Assembly (NCBI GenBank): GCA_002315015.1
Contig: DCEX01000033.1
Location: 1-52,378 of the forward strand
DNA length: 52,378 nucleotides
Reading direction: 5' to 3'
Source of the DNA: Faecalibacterium sp. UBA1819
Lineage (GTDB): Bacteria > Bacillota > Clostridia > Oscillospirales > Ruminococcaceae
The position numbers and the translations under genes are program-made. The notes beneath the pieces were generated by a model. That model saw only the letters and a program-made list of their open reading frames with translations. It was not told the DNA's origin and made no database searches. Shown here piece by piece: positions 25,459 to 34,743 of this stretch. The stretch's first letter is position 1. Each line of letters starts with the position of its first letter.

Positions 25459-25474
25459 GTTAGTTATTACTAAC
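25459..25474. promoter_or_regulatory. Candidate operator in the DtxR-like gene leader
   Basis: GTTAGTTATTACTAAC: perfect 6-base arms around TATT, about 40 bases downstream of the predicted transcription start. With the site at 25341 it brackets the promoter, which would suit autorepression by a looping or cooperative dimer. Confidence 0.6.
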
Positions 25475-25518
25475 TATTTAAGAATCTACTGCAACAATGG
25501 GAGCCAAGGGGGAAATGT

Positions 25519-25908
25519 ATGGAAAGCAAAACCGCAATGGTGTTCACGCCCGCAAAGCTGCGCTATTTGCTGGTGCTGGCGCAGATTGCGCAGGAGAACG
25601 GCGGGCAGGTGCGCTGCATTGAAATTGCTGTGCGCATGGGAGTGGCGCGGGCCTCGGTAAGCCGAATGCTGAATACTTTTGTGAAAGAAGAACTGGTGCT
25701 TCAGGAAACGGCTCGGGGCAGTGTGCGCTTGACGGAAAAGGGGTTAAAAGTCGCGGAACGTTATATGAACCGCTGCAAAACCTTGCGCGACGTGCTGGAA
25801 AAGCAGTTCACTCTTTCGGACTATGATGCGCAGGAATGTGCCTTGGCGTTGGTGTCCGGCGTTTCGGAAACAACCTTGCGTGCGCTTGAAAATTGCGCCG
25901 CTCATTGA
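25519..25908 (+). CDS. DtxR/MntR-like transcriptional regulator with altered metal site
   Basis: A 129-residue protein with a winged helix-turn-helix (IEIAVRMGVARASVSRML, then LVLQETARGSVRLTEKGLKVA) and a short dimerisation domain, in the order of DtxR/MntR proteins; there is no SH3-like tail. At the usual metal ligands the conserved RH is RC (Cys86) and the usual EH pair after the conserved cysteine (Cys107) is missing (ECALAL). It may thus bind another metal or a cofactor, or sense through cysteines. The ribosome binding site is AAGGGGG. Two palindromes flank its promoter and match two in the CydDC-ygbA-ybaN leader. A plain MarR-type assignment is the main alternative. Confidence 0.7.
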   Translation: MESKTAMVFTPAKLRYLLVLAQIAQENGGQVRCIEIAVRMGVARASVSRMLNTFVKEELVLQETARGSVRLTEKGLKVAERYMNRCKTLRDVLEKQFTLSDYDAQECALALVSGVSETTLRALENCAAH

Positions 25909-25977
25909 ACATAACACTTGTTTTGAGTTAAAAATAAAATCTGCTGCACCGTTTTACCATTGAATAAAAGACAATAT

Positions 25978-26015
25978 AAAAAAGCGCATGGAATGGAATT
26001 TCCATGCGCTTTTTG
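25978..26015. terminator. Bidirectional terminator between the regulator and sortase genes
   Basis: AAAGCGCATGGAA and its complement form a perfect stem with A/T runs on both sides. It serves the plus-strand regulator and the minus-strand sortase gene. Confidence 0.85.
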
Positions 26016-26025
26016 TGTGTCAAAT

Positions 26026-26721
26026 TTAGGCAGCGGCATCCTGCGTACCGTCGGAAATTTCAGGCCCGCTGACAAATTCGCCATAGATAAAGTAGCGGTA
26101 GGGTGTCGGGCTGAGCTGTCCAAACGGATAGCAGGTGTACAAAATAATGTTTTCTTCTTCGCGTGTTAGGTCGTAAGCCGTTTCGTCGGTGGCTTCTGCG
26201 GGCTGCATATTGACAATTTCATAGTGATAGGTGCCATAGCGTGTTTCAATTTGAATATCAGCGCCAATCTCTGCGCTTTCAAAATCGCGGAAGAATGTTC
26301 CGGTGTGCCCGGCCAGCAAAATGGTGCCGTTTTCGCCGGGAATATGTGCGCCAGTGTAAGTTCCGGCCCCTTTGCTCATTTGCGCTTCGGAATCGCCGTA
26401 ATAAAGGTCGCAGTCAACGGCCGTGCCGGAGATCGTCAAGTGGCCATAGGCTTCGCCAACATAGGGTTTGCCGCCAAAGTCATCCAGAGAAATTACCTCG
26501 CGCACTTCGGGAACGGATTCCGACGAGCTGGGTACAGAGGAAGAAGAGAAAACCGGCACAGAGGAGGGAACAGACGAGGGCATAGAAACCGAGGAAATAG
26601 AAGAAGGCTCGTCCTTTTTCAAGGCGCTGCTGAAAATGAGCACCAGCATCCCCACAATTGCAAGCGATAAAACAACGCAAAGCGCAATTAAAATTGCTTT
26701 CATACGCGGATGAGAGAGCAT
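26026..26721 (-). CDS. Class D sortase
   Basis: A 231-residue membrane-anchored protein: one N-terminal transmembrane helix, a Ser/Pro/Val linker and the sortase barrel. The catalytic triad is visible as LLAGHTGTF (His), LYTCYPF (Cys) and the Arg in PTPYRYFIYG. Class D sortases join LPxTA-type proteins to the cell wall or act in sporulating cells. No substrate with a sorting signal is encoded in the window. AAAGGA lies nine bases before the ATG. The gene follows rny but a terminator lies between them. Confidence 0.88.
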   Translation of the reverse strand: MLSHPRMKAILIALCVVLSLAIVGMLVLIFSSALKKDEPSSISSVSMPSSVPSSVPVFSSSSVPSSSESVPEVREVISLDDFGGKPYVGEAYGHLTISGTAVDCDLYYGDSEAQMSKGAGTYTGAHIPGENGTILLAGHTGTFFRDFESAEIGADIQIETRYGTYHYEIVNMQPAEATDETAYDLTREEENIILYTCYPFGQLSPTPYRYFIYGEFVSGPEISDGTQDAAA

Positions 26722-26754
26722 ACAGTCAAATCCTTTCTGGTTGAGAATCGTGGG

Positions 26755-26787
26755 AAAAAAGCCCGATGCACCAAAGGAACATCGGGC
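26755..26787 (-). terminator. rny terminator
   Basis: On the minus strand GCCCGATG...CATCGGGC is followed by six T residues, just after the rny stop. No clear promoter is visible between it and the sortase gene, so the sortase may rely on read-through. Confidence 0.85.
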
Positions 26788-26793
26788 AAATGC

Positions 26794-28350
26794 TTATTTT
26801 GCATATTCAACGGCACGCGATTCACGAATGACATTGACTTTAATTTGGCCGGGATAATCCAGCTCATCCTCAATTTTCTGCGAAATGGCATGTGCCAGTA
26901 AAATGAGGTGATCGTCATCCACTGCGTCGGGACGCACCATGATGCGCACTTCGCGGCCCGCCTGAATGGCAAAGCTGCTTTCCACGCCTTCAAAGCTTTT
27001 GGCAATCTCCTCAAGGCTTTCCAAACGCTTGATGTAGCTTTCCAGGTTTTCACGGCGTGCACCGGGACGGGCGGCGGAAATTGCGTCGGCGGCCATTACG
27101 ATAAAGGCCAAAGGCGTTTTGGCTTCCACATCGCCGTGGTGTGCTTCAATTGCATGGATAATGGCGGGGTTTTCTTTGTACTTTTTGGCAATTTCCACGC
27201 CGATGGAAATGTGACTGCCCTCAATCTCGTGGTCGAGCGCTTTGCCGATGTCATGCAGCAAACCAGCGCGTTTGGCTTGTGTTACATTCAGCCCCAGCTC
27301 GCCGGCCAAAATACCGGAGAGGTACGCAACCTCCAAGCTGTGGTTGAGTACGTTTTGGCCATAGCTGGTGCGGAAACGCAAGCGACCCAGCAGCTTGACA
27401 ATATCGGGGTGCAGGCTGTGCAGACCAACGTCCATCACTGCTTTTTCACCCTCGCGCTTCATGGTCAATTCCAGTTCACGGCGGCACTTATCCACTGTTT
27501 CCTCAATGCGGGCAGGGTGAATGCGGCCATCACTGATCAGTTTTTCCAGCGTCATGCGTGCAATTTCACGGCGCACGGGGTCAAAGCTGGAAAGCGTGAT
27601 GGCTTCGGGGGTATCGTCAATAATCAAATCGACGCCCGTCGCCGTTTCCAAAGCGCGGATATTGCGCCCTTCACGGCCAATGATGCGGCCCTTCATTTCG
27701 TCACTCGGCAAAGCCACAACGGAGACGGTTGCCTCGCTGGAATGATCCGCGGCACAGCGGGCGATGGCCATGGTGATCAGCTCACGGGCCATGGTTTCGG
27801 CTTCGTCCTTTGTTTGAGCCTCATAGGCTGCAATATGCATGGCTTTCTCGTGGGAAAGCTGCTCGTCCAAACGGTTCAAAAGCAGCTGTTTGGCATCCTC
27901 GCTGGAAAGCCCTGCAATGGTTTCCAGCTTTTCCAGCTGGCGCACGCGGATTTGTTCTACTTCAGAAAGGCGTGCTTCCACCAGCTCGCTGCGCTGACGC
28001 AAATCATCCTCTTTTTGCTCAATCGCGGCGGTTTTGCGGTCAATCGCTTCCTCTTTTTGGTCCAGGCGGCGCTCTTGACGGGTCAGTTCGTTGCGGCGGT
28101 CTTTAATCTCTTTATCCGCTTCAGTTTTCATCTGAAGGGCGGCGTCCTTGGCCTCCACCAAGGCCTCCTTGCGCTTTTGCTGCGCGGTTTTCATTGCGTC
28201 GTTAACAAGGCGTTTCGCCTCCTCTTCGGCGCTGCCGATTTTTTGCTCAGCAGTTTTTTTGCGGTGCGAAACACCGGCAAAAAAACACACAACACCGGAA
28301 ACAACGGCGCAAACCAGCACAGCAAGCACAGTAATCCACACAGACGGCAT
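26794..28350 (-). CDS. rny: Ribonuclease Y
   Basis: A 518-residue membrane-anchored endoribonuclease. An N-terminal transmembrane helix ([20 protein letters not shown]) is followed by a long coiled coil (about 35-200), a KH domain ([15 protein letters not shown]) and an HD domain with [12 protein letters not shown]. It starts mRNA decay in most Firmicutes. The start at 28350 was chosen because GAGGA/AGGAG lie just upstream and the sequence begins at the membrane helix. Confidence 0.96.
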   Translation of the reverse strand: MPSVWITVLAVLVCAVVSGVVCFFAGVSHRKKTAEQKIGSAEEEAKRLVNDAMKTAQQKRKEALVEAKDAALQMKTEADKEIKDRRNELTRQERRLDQKEEAIDRKTAAIEQKEDDLRQRSELVEARLSEVEQIRVRQLEKLETIAGLSSEDAKQLLLNRLDEQLSHEKAMHIAAYEAQTKDEAETMARELITMAIARCAADHSSEATVSVVALPSDEMKGRIIGREGRNIRALETATGVDLIIDDTPEAITLSSFDPVRREIARMTLEKLISDGRIHPARIEETVDKCRRELELTMKREGEKAVMDVGLHSLHPDIVKLLGRLRFRTSYGQNVLNHSLEVAYLSGILAGELGLNVTQAKRAGLLHDIGKALDHEIEGSHISIGVEIAKKYKENPAIIHAIEAHHGDVEAKTPLAFIVMAADAISAARPGARRENLESYIKRLESLEEIAKSFEGVESSFAIQAGREVRIMVRPDAVDDDHLILLAHAISQKIEDELDYPGQIKVNVIRESRAVEYAK

Positions 28351-28521
28351 GGAATCCTCAACTCCTGTTCGATTGCATATTATGAATAAAAGTAATATAG
28401 GGACAAGATGCACTTGTCGGCAAAAATATACATAATCGAAGAACCGTTATTTATATTTCAAACAAAAAGGCACGCCGCAAGCAGCACGACCATGCCCGAT
28501 ATTACAGTATATCACACATCT

Positions 28522-28550
28522 ATTTTATAGCGCAGCGGGACGCTTGTCAA
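28522..28550 (-). promoter_or_regulatory. rny promoter
   Basis: On the minus strand TTGACA (28550-28545), 17 bases, TAAAAT (28527-28522). The leader is about 165 bases; it contains a GGCATG...CGTGCC pairing followed by five T residues (about 28465-28495), a possible but weak attenuator. Confidence 0.65.
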
Positions 28551-28637
28551 GGGTAAAGCATTCGGGAGTATTCCAGCTTTCCTGTTCAAAAGTCGAAAAA
28601 AACGCAATAAAGCATCAAATTTTTGCCATTGGAATGC

Positions 28638-28666
28638 TTGACTTTTCCCGTTTGAAAGCGTATATT
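28638..28666 (+). promoter_or_regulatory. thrS T-box promoter
   Basis: TTGACT (28638-28643), 17 bases, TATATT (28661-28666). Divergent from the rny promoter with about 90 bases between the two -35 boxes. Confidence 0.7.
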
Positions 28667-28673
28667 ATTAAAA

Positions 28674-28931
28674 TAAAACATCCCGAAAGCGTTGAAGCGG
28701 ACAACCGGGCGTGAAGATTTTGTGCATCAGAGAGGGCTGCCTTGTGCTGAAAGCGGCCTTGCATCAGCTTTATGCTTTACCACCGCAGAGCGCAGGGGCG
28801 AACCCCTGCCGGGCACGGCCCGTTACAGCCGGCAAGAGTGATGGGTGCGTAAAGCACGCATAATTCGGGTGGAACCGTGGGCTGATTCATAGCTCATCCC
28901 GTTTAGGTATGAAAACGGGATGGGCTTTTTT
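28674..28931 (+). promoter_or_regulatory. T-box riboswitch controlling thrS
   Basis: The leader has the T-box element (GGGTGGAACCGTGG, about 28867-28880) followed by a 14-base terminator stem (28891-28904 with 28913-28926) and a T run. The upstream stem I region contains AGAGAGGGCTGCC and, in TTTACCACCGC, an ACC codon (about 28779-28784) that fits a threonine specifier. Uncharged tRNA-Thr would favour the antiterminator and turn on thrS. Confidence 0.9.
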
Positions 28932-28989
28932 CTTTCAGCGTAGCTGAGGGCAAAGGGCAAACAATATTTGCTTTTGGGAGGACACAGCA

Positions 28990-30927
28990 ATGATCAAAGT
29001 CACATTAAAAGATGGCGTTGTCAAGGAATTTGAGCCGGGCATTTCCGCGGCTGACATCGCAAAAAGCATCGGTATGGGCCTTTATAAGGCTGCCTGCGCC
29101 GTTCGCATTAACGGTGAGGCAAAAGATTTGCGTACAACTGTCAGCGAGGACTGCACCATGGATATTTTGACCTTCGCTGACGAGGAGGGCAAGCACGCTT
29201 TCTGGCACACGGCTGCCCACATTATGGCACAGGCGATCCAGCACCTTTATCCTGAAGCGCATTTCGGCATCGGCCCCGCGCTGGAAAACGGCTGGTATTA
29301 TGACGTGGGCGGCACGGCTCCGTTCACGCCGGAGCAGTTCCCGGCCATCGAAGCCGAGATGAAAAAAATCGTGAAAGCCGATTTGCCCATCGAGCAGCGC
29401 GTAATCAGCCTGGAAGAAGGGCGCACGCTGTTTGCAGGTCAGCCCTACAAGCTGGAGCTGCTGGAGGAGTACGCCGAGAAGGGCTGGGAGCTTTCCGTAT
29501 ACACGCAGGGAGATTACACCGACCTTTGCGCAGGGCCGCACTTGATGAGCACCGGCGCAGTAAAGGCAGTGAAGCTGACGAACGCAACGAGCGCTTACTG
29601 GCGCGGGGACGCAAAAAACGATTCCTTGTGCCGCGTGTACGGCGTGGCCTTCCCCAAGGCAAGCGAGCTTGAGGAGTACCTTAAACAGCAAGAGGAAGCG
29701 CTCAAGCGCGACCACAACAAAATTGGCCGTGAGCTGGAGTATTTCACTACGGTGGAGTCCATTGGCCAGGGCTTGCCCGTGTTGCTTCCCAAGGGTGCGC
29801 GAGTGATTCAGCTTTTGCAGCGCTTTGTGGAGGATGAGGAGCAAAAGCGCGGCTATCTGCTCACGAAAACGCCGCTGATGGCAAAGCGCGATTTGTATCG
29901 CATTTCCGGCCACTGGGATCATTATCTCGACGGCATGTTTGTTTTGGGCGACCCGCACGATGAAACCAAAGAGTGCTTTGCGCTTCGCCCCATGACCTGC
30001 CCGTTCCAGTATCAGGTCTATTTGAACCGCAAGCGCAGCTATCGCGATTTGCCCATGCGTTTGGGCGAAACCAGCACGCTGTTCCGCAACGAGGACTCCG
30101 GCGAGATGCACGGCCTCATTCGTGTGCGTCAGTTCACCATTTCGGAAGGCCACCTCATTTTGCGTCCCGACCAGCTCGAGGAAGAATTCCGCGGCTGTTT
30201 GGAGCTGGCCAACTATATGCTGGAAACGGTTGGATTAGCAGAAGATGTCAGCTACCGTTTCAGCCAGTGGGATCCGGCCCGCAGCGATAAGTACGAAGGC
30301 ACGGCTGAGCAGTGGGATGCTGCTCAGAGCACCATGAAGAAGATTCTGGATCACTTGGGCTTGGATTACAAAGTAGGCGTGGACGAAGCTGCTTTCTACG
30401 GCCCGAAGCTCGATATTCAAATCAAAAACGTGTTCGGCAAAGAAGATACGCTGATCACCATTCAAATCGACATGCTGCTGGCGCAGAAGTTCGGCATGGT
30501 GTACGTCGGTGAGGATGGCCAAGAGCATACGCCGTACATCATTCACCGCACGTCTTTGGGCTGCTACGAGCGCACACTGGCGCTGCTTTTGGAAAAATAT
30601 GCGGGCGCACTTCCTGTGTGGCTTGCGCCGGAGCAGGTGCGTATTATTCCGATCAGTGAGGCACACCGCGCATATGCCAAGGAAGTGCTTGAGGAGCTGG
30701 AGGCCATCGGTGTGCGAGCCACGGCAGACTGCCGCGACGAAAAGATGGGTTATAAAATCCGTCAGGCACAAATGGAAAAAGTGCCCTATATGCTCGTAGT
30801 AGGCGCACAAGAGATGCAGGATAAAACGGTTTCCGTTCGCGCAAGAAAAGAAGAAAATGGCGGAACCAAGAGCATCGAGGAGTTTAAGGCTCAGATTTTG
30901 ATGGAAATTGCCTCGCGTGCAAAATAA
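28990..30927 (+). CDS. thrS: Threonyl-tRNA synthetase
   Basis: A 645-residue class II synthetase. In order: TGS domain (1-60), editing domain (HTAAHIMAQAIQHLYP, with the HxxxH zinc-like motif), catalytic core with the zinc ligands in MTCPFQ and HRTSLGCYERTLALLLEKYAGALP, and the anticodon-binding domain. GGGAGG lies eight bases before the ATG. Expression is under the T-box upstream. Confidence 0.97.
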   Translation: MIKVTLKDGVVKEFEPGISAADIAKSIGMGLYKAACAVRINGEAKDLRTTVSEDCTMDILTFADEEGKHAFWHTAAHIMAQAIQHLYPEAHFGIGPALENGWYYDVGGTAPFTPEQFPAIEAEMKKIVKADLPIEQRVISLEEGRTLFAGQPYKLELLEEYAEKGWELSVYTQGDYTDLCAGPHLMSTGAVKAVKLTNATSAYWRGDAKNDSLCRVYGVAFPKASELEEYLKQQEEALKRDHNKIGRELEYFTTVESIGQGLPVLLPKGARVIQLLQRFVEDEEQKRGYLLTKTPLMAKRDLYRISGHWDHYLDGMFVLGDPHDETKECFALRPMTCPFQYQVYLNRKRSYRDLPMRLGETSTLFRNEDSGEMHGLIRVRQFTISEGHLILRPDQLEEEFRGCLELANYMLETVGLAEDVSYRFSQWDPARSDKYEGTAEQWDAAQSTMKKILDHLGLDYKVGVDEAAFYGPKLDIQIKNVFGKEDTLITIQIDMLLAQKFGMVYVGEDGQEHTPYIIHRTSLGCYERTLALLLEKYAGALPVWLAPEQVRIIPISEAHRAYAKEVLEELEAIGVRATADCRDEKMGYKIRQAQMEKVPYMLVVGAQEMQDKTVSVRARKEENGGTKSIEEFKAQILMEIASRAK

Positions 30928-31174
30928 GCGGGCATTCCGGCGCGATTCCGAGCCGTATCAAAGTATGGTTAAAAAATGGGCGGATGGAGCATACAGGTTG
31001 CTGTGTGCTCCGCCGCATACTTACCAAAAGGGAAAGTCAATCATGAAAAATTTGCCGTATGCTTCGCGCAAGCTTTAAGCATTTTCCGTGCGTGAAGAAA
31101 GGCAGCACCAATCAAAAGCGCATCACAAGTGGAGAAAGGCGTGTGCGTGCCGTTGATAGTGGGGGGAGCAACTA

Positions 31175-31555
31175 GTGAAAGGGAAAAATGGCAAAATTGA
31201 GCGCTTGCGTTTGGCAGAGCGGCTGCGTCAGCGCCGGATGCAGTCCGGTATGACATTGCAGCAGATTGCAGACGCGGCAGGTGTTACAAAATCCACCATA
31301 CAGCGTTATGAACAAGCAACAATCGAAAATCCACGCCCGGTGGTGGTGCAGGGGATTGCAGCGGTACTTGGCGTTTCGCCGGCTTGGCTGTGCGGCGCGG
31401 GCGAAAGCGATGAACAGGAAGTGGTGTTTGAAGACGTTGTAGAAAAACTGCGTCTGCGCCCGGAACTGTGCGAGCTGGTATGTGCTGCGGCAGATTATAC
31501 ACCGGCACAGCTTCGGTGTGCGGTGCGTGTGGTACGCGCATTGCGGGAAAGCTGA
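31175..31555 (+). CDS. XRE-family (Cro/CI-type) transcriptional regulator
   Basis: A 126-residue protein. Residues about 10-65 form a helix-turn-helix of the XRE type (LRQRRMQSGMTLQQIADAAG, then VTKSTIQRYEQ). The C-terminal half shows no recognised domain. The start is a GTG at 31175 with GGGGGAG six bases upstream. Regulators of this size are common in Clostridia; its targets are unknown. The 247-base gap after thrS holds a hairpin around 30975-31013 but no gene I can support. Confidence 0.82.
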   Translation: MKGKNGKIERLRLAERLRQRRMQSGMTLQQIADAAGVTKSTIQRYEQATIENPRPVVVQGIAAVLGVSPAWLCGAGESDEQEVVFEDVVEKLRLRPELCELVCAAADYTPAQLRCAVRVVRALRES

Positions 31556-31569
31556 TTGAATTATAAAAT

Positions 31570-31611
31570 AAAAAATCCGGCTGGGGCTGTCATTGCCCAA
31601 GCCGGATTTTT
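31570..31611. terminator. Bidirectional terminator between the XRE regulator and cls
   Basis: AAAATCCGGCT and AGCCGGATTTTT form a stem with A/T runs on both sides, serving both convergent genes. Confidence 0.85.
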
Positions 31612-31625
31612 GCATATGATACCAA

Positions 31626-33155
31626 TTAAAACAAAGGGGCAAACACCCGAAGAACTGCCTGAAATAAACGGTGGGGAAAGTCGCGGCGGCAATCGGACAG
31701 CAAAACTTCTCTGCTCACGGAAAAAATGTCCTCGCAGTCGGCTTTCAAATCGGAAAGGGCATCGCACTCATACAGCAGTGTACCGCACTCAAAATGGAGG
31801 TACAAGCTGCGGTAATCCATGTTAATGGTGCCCACCACGCCAATGCGGTCGTCACTTAAATAGCTTTTTGCGTGAATGAACCCCGGCGTATACTCATAAA
31901 TTTTTACACCGGCTTGCAGCAGAGGCGGGTAGTACGAGCGTGTCAGCGCATAGACAACACGCTTATCGGGAATGCCGGGCGTGACAATGCGCACATCGAC
32001 GCCGCGCTTGGCTGCTGTGGTAAGCGCTGTCTGCATTTCGTTGCTGATGGCAAGGTACGGCGTATTGATATAAACGTAGTCTTGCGCTTGTGACAAAATA
32101 TCAATATAGATATTTTCGCTGAGGGGCTCATTGTCTAAAGGCGAGTCACCAAAAGGCTGTGCCCACCCGTTCGATAAAAAGGAGTCGGGATGAAACGCAT
32201 GGGGCAAAAACCGTTGAAAATCCTGTTCACCGGGGCGAAAAGCCTCCCACATTTGCAAAAACATGATTGTAAAATTCCATGCCGCGTCACCAATCAGCCG
32301 AACGCCCGTATCTTTCCAATGTCCGTGGGGATGGGTGCGGTTAATGTATTCATCCGAAAGGTTGATGCCGCCGTTGAAAGCGGTATGGCCGTCGATGCAC
32401 AAAATTTTGCGGTGGTCACGATGGTTCATCACCAAGCTTAAAAACGGCACAAACGGATTGAAGGCCAAGCAGCGAATGCCCTTTTTTTCCATGATTTCCC
32501 GATAGCCCGCAGGCAGCAGCGCCACGCTGCCCAGATCGTCATACATTAAGCGAACGTCTACGCCCTGCGCTGCCTTACGCTCGAGAATTTGCAAAATACT
32601 CTGCCACATTTCACTGCTTTCCATAATAATGAAATATTCCAAAAAAATGAAATGTTCGGCTTTTTCCAACGCCTCCAGCATGTCGGCATACATCTCCTCA
32701 CCGACGCGGTAATAGCGCACATCTGTATTTTGCCAAATGGGAAAACCGCCGGTATCGGTAACATAATGCGCCGTTCCTCTCATGCGGGGCGAAAGGCCCA
32801 CAGGCGGTTCCGCATTTTCCTTTAATAAATGGGCAAATGTTGCTTCGTTTCGTTTGAATTGTGCGCGCATCTGCGCAGAAGGCCGCTGATTGCCAAAGAA
32901 TAAGTACATCGCGCCGCCCAAAATAGGCAGTAATTCAATTAGTATAATCCAACCAATTTTATACGCAGGGTTTTCTTCTTTGTTGACAAGCTGCAAAACA
33001 ATCAAAAAGCTTAATACAATGAACAGAATATTGATCCAAGAGGCCACAGCCGCCAGCTTTGTAAAAAACAAGACGAACCAAACCAGCTGAATCAAAATCA
33101 AAAGGCCGGTGATTAAAATACGTTGAATGGAACTGGCAGGAAATGAGGGTTTCAT
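31626..33155 (-). CDS. cls: Cardiolipin synthase (phospholipase D family)
   Basis: A 509-residue membrane protein. Two or three N-terminal membrane segments are followed by two phospholipase D domains with HxKx4D motifs: HRKILCID and HAKSYLSD. It joins two phosphatidylglycerols to cardiolipin. The start was set at 33155, six bases after GGGAGG; the ATG two codons earlier directly abuts that site. Confidence 0.92.
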   Translation of the reverse strand: MKPSFPASSIQRILITGLLILIQLVWFVLFFTKLAAVASWINILFIVLSFLIVLQLVNKEENPAYKIGWIILIELLPILGGAMYLFFGNQRPSAQMRAQFKRNEATFAHLLKENAEPPVGLSPRMRGTAHYVTDTGGFPIWQNTDVRYYRVGEEMYADMLEALEKAEHFIFLEYFIIMESSEMWQSILQILERKAAQGVDVRLMYDDLGSVALLPAGYREIMEKKGIRCLAFNPFVPFLSLVMNHRDHRKILCIDGHTAFNGGINLSDEYINRTHPHGHWKDTGVRLIGDAAWNFTIMFLQMWEAFRPGEQDFQRFLPHAFHPDSFLSNGWAQPFGDSPLDNEPLSENIYIDILSQAQDYVYINTPYLAISNEMQTALTTAAKRGVDVRIVTPGIPDKRVVYALTRSYYPPLLQAGVKIYEYTPGFIHAKSYLSDDRIGVVGTINMDYRSLYLHFECGTLLYECDALSDLKADCEDIFSVSREVLLSDCRRDFPHRLFQAVLRVFAPLF

Positions 33156-33296
33156 AAGCATCCTCCCGAAAGCTGTGCCGCAGCACGAAGTATGGGTGTT
33201 AGAGTTTTTTTGAAAAATCGATGCATTTCTTTGTTGTCGCAAATGCCTTAACGGAATCATAACACAGCTGAAAGCCAACTGCAACCTTCGTTCGAC

Positions 33297-33323
33297 AAAA
33301 AACCGCCCTCAAAATGAGAGCGG
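33297..33323 (-). terminator. Terminator of the 38-residue gene
   Basis: On the minus strand CCGCTCTCA...TGAGGGCGG is followed by six T residues. Confidence 0.8.
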
Positions 33324-33343
33324 AAAAGGGGAGTGGCCGGGTT

Positions 33344-33460
33344 TTATAAATCGTCGGCATCTTGTGTGGGGGTTTCGTGCGGGTCTAACGGCTTTCCGGT
33401 GTAGCTTCCGTTCGGGTCAGCCGGGCTGGGGCTGGTGCGGGGAATTTTTTGTTTTTTCAT
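33344..33460 (-). CDS. Conserved small protein, 38 residues
   Basis: The reading frame runs from the ATG at 33460 to a TAA at 33344, with AAAGGAG nine bases upstream and its own terminator downstream. The product is polar, proline- and aspartate-rich, contains PADPNGSYTGKPLDP and ends in DADDL. I recognise this DPxGSYTG...PxQDADDL pattern from small uncharacterised proteins of Firmicutes. No function is known to me. It stands alone between cls and the divergent LCP-like gene. Confidence 0.75.
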   Translation of the reverse strand: MKKQKIPRTSPSPADPNGSYTGKPLDPHETPTQDADDL

Positions 33461-33596
33461 CTTGTATCACTCCTTTTGCGCAATCCGCGCCGTTTGCAGT
33501 ATATTTTTAGCAAAATGCGCCCATCCTATGCACAGAAAAATTATTCAAAGCGCAAAATGCTTTGTAAAAGGCGTGGAAAGATAGGAGTGGTGCAAT

Positions 33597-34682
33597 ATGA
33601 GTAACCGGCGCGCGTTTTGGCTGGGGCTTGGCATTAGTTTGGCGGTGCTGCTGCCGTTTTATTTTTTAGTGGCGGCGTTCAGCTTGTCCCGCGTCAGCCC
33701 AACAGATAATCCAAAGTCGGGCGTGCCGATTTTGCAGCCGACATTGGATGACCGAAAAACGCTGTTGGTGATGACAGGCGAGCAGCAGCCGGAACACTTT
33801 GTGTTGCTTCGGTTTGACGCGATGGAAAATTTAATTGCCTGTGTGGAGGTTCCGGGCGAAACCGTTGTGCTCTCGGGCGGAAATCCGCAAACGCTGCTGC
33901 AAGCTGTGGAACAGGCAGGACCTGCGCAGGCGGCGGCAACCTTGCGCGAAACGCTCAGTATTACCATTGATGACTATATTTATTGTAAGGCACAGGAGCT
34001 GGCCGAAATGGCCGAGCCGCTTGGAACAACACAGCTCAGCCTGTCGCAATATCTCTCAGCTGATGCGCTGAATGCCCTGCACCTCAATGTGGAGGGGGTT
34101 CAGCAGACCACGATTACCACCGATATGATGATGCAGGCATTGCAGACAGAGCCGCAAACATGGATGTCCGGCCATGTGATGCGGGCACAGGCCTATGTGG
34201 CGTTTTTGCGTGCGGGTACGGGCGAACTTGCCGAGGTGCTGCCCGATGCCATGCGAAAAGCGGTAGGAAGTTACAGCACGAATTTAACGGCGATGGAAAT
34301 TTACGATTACGAGCGTATCTTGCAATTTTTGCAAACAAAAGACCCATCCTTTGCCGCCTGTGTCCTGCCGGGTCAGCTGAATAGCGAACGCTATGAGCTG
34401 AACGAGGATGCGCTTGCCGTCGCTCGGGAATATCTGGGCAGTGCGGCCAAAGAGCTGGGGGCAGGAGAGGACGAGGACGGCGTTACCTTGCCCGAAAATG
34501 CGGTGACAGCGCCGATGGAAAACGTTCCTGTGGAACAAACGCCAACGCAGCAAATAACAGTGGACGACAACGAACCGGACTTATCCATCAGCACCCCGCA
34601 AAGCGGTGAAAAGACCGCATCTTCCGATATGCCGGAACGTGAAGCGGAACAGAGTTTGGCCACGCAAACCATAGAACAATAA
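33597..34682 (+). CDS. Membrane-anchored LCP-like (LytR-CpsA-Psr) domain protein, divergent
   Basis: A 361-residue protein with one N-terminal membrane helix (FWLGLGISLAVLLPFYFLVAA), an extracellular domain of about 230 residues, and a disordered acidic Thr/Glu/Gln tail. The pattern VLLRFDAMENLIACVEVPGETVVL, then LRETLSITIDDYIYCKAQELAEM recalls LCP domains, which attach polymers to peptidoglycan. The conserved arginines that bind the polyprenyl pyrophosphate are not evident, so it may have lost activity or be another fold. Function is therefore uncertain. It starts with ATAGGAG about eight bases upstream. Confidence 0.55.
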   Translation: MSNRRAFWLGLGISLAVLLPFYFLVAAFSLSRVSPTDNPKSGVPILQPTLDDRKTLLVMTGEQQPEHFVLLRFDAMENLIACVEVPGETVVLSGGNPQTLLQAVEQAGPAQAAATLRETLSITIDDYIYCKAQELAEMAEPLGTTQLSLSQYLSADALNALHLNVEGVQQTTITTDMMMQALQTEPQTWMSGHVMRAQAYVAFLRAGTGELAEVLPDAMRKAVGSYSTNLTAMEIYDYERILQFLQTKDPSFAACVLPGQLNSERYELNEDALAVAREYLGSAAKELGAGEDEDGVTLPENAVTAPMENVPVEQTPTQQITVDDNEPDLSISTPQSGEKTASSDMPEREAEQSLATQTIEQ

Positions 34683-34709
34683 AAAAGAGGGGCAGAGCCC
34701 CTCTTTTTT
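34681..34709. terminator. Bidirectional terminator after the LCP-like gene
   Basis: AAAAAAGAGGGGC-AGA-GCCCCTCTTTTTT is a textbook bidirectional terminator beginning at the stop codon; it also lies downstream of the minus-strand M15 peptidase gene. Confidence 0.9.
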
Positions 34710-34743
34710 CATATGTTGGTAGAAAACTTTTTGATGCAGCCGG

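Noticed and set aside
26908..28389. 493-codon open frame opposite rny
   Set aside because: Antisense artefact; rny has all its domains on the other strand.
28465..28495. Attenuator in the rny leader
   Set aside because: The pairing has mismatches and only a short T run; kept as a remark under the promoter rather than a feature.
31036..31080. Tiny open frame of about ten codons between thrS and the XRE regulator (AAGGGA then ATG)
   Set aside because: Too short to judge; no repeat of codons or adjacent terminator to suggest a leader peptide.
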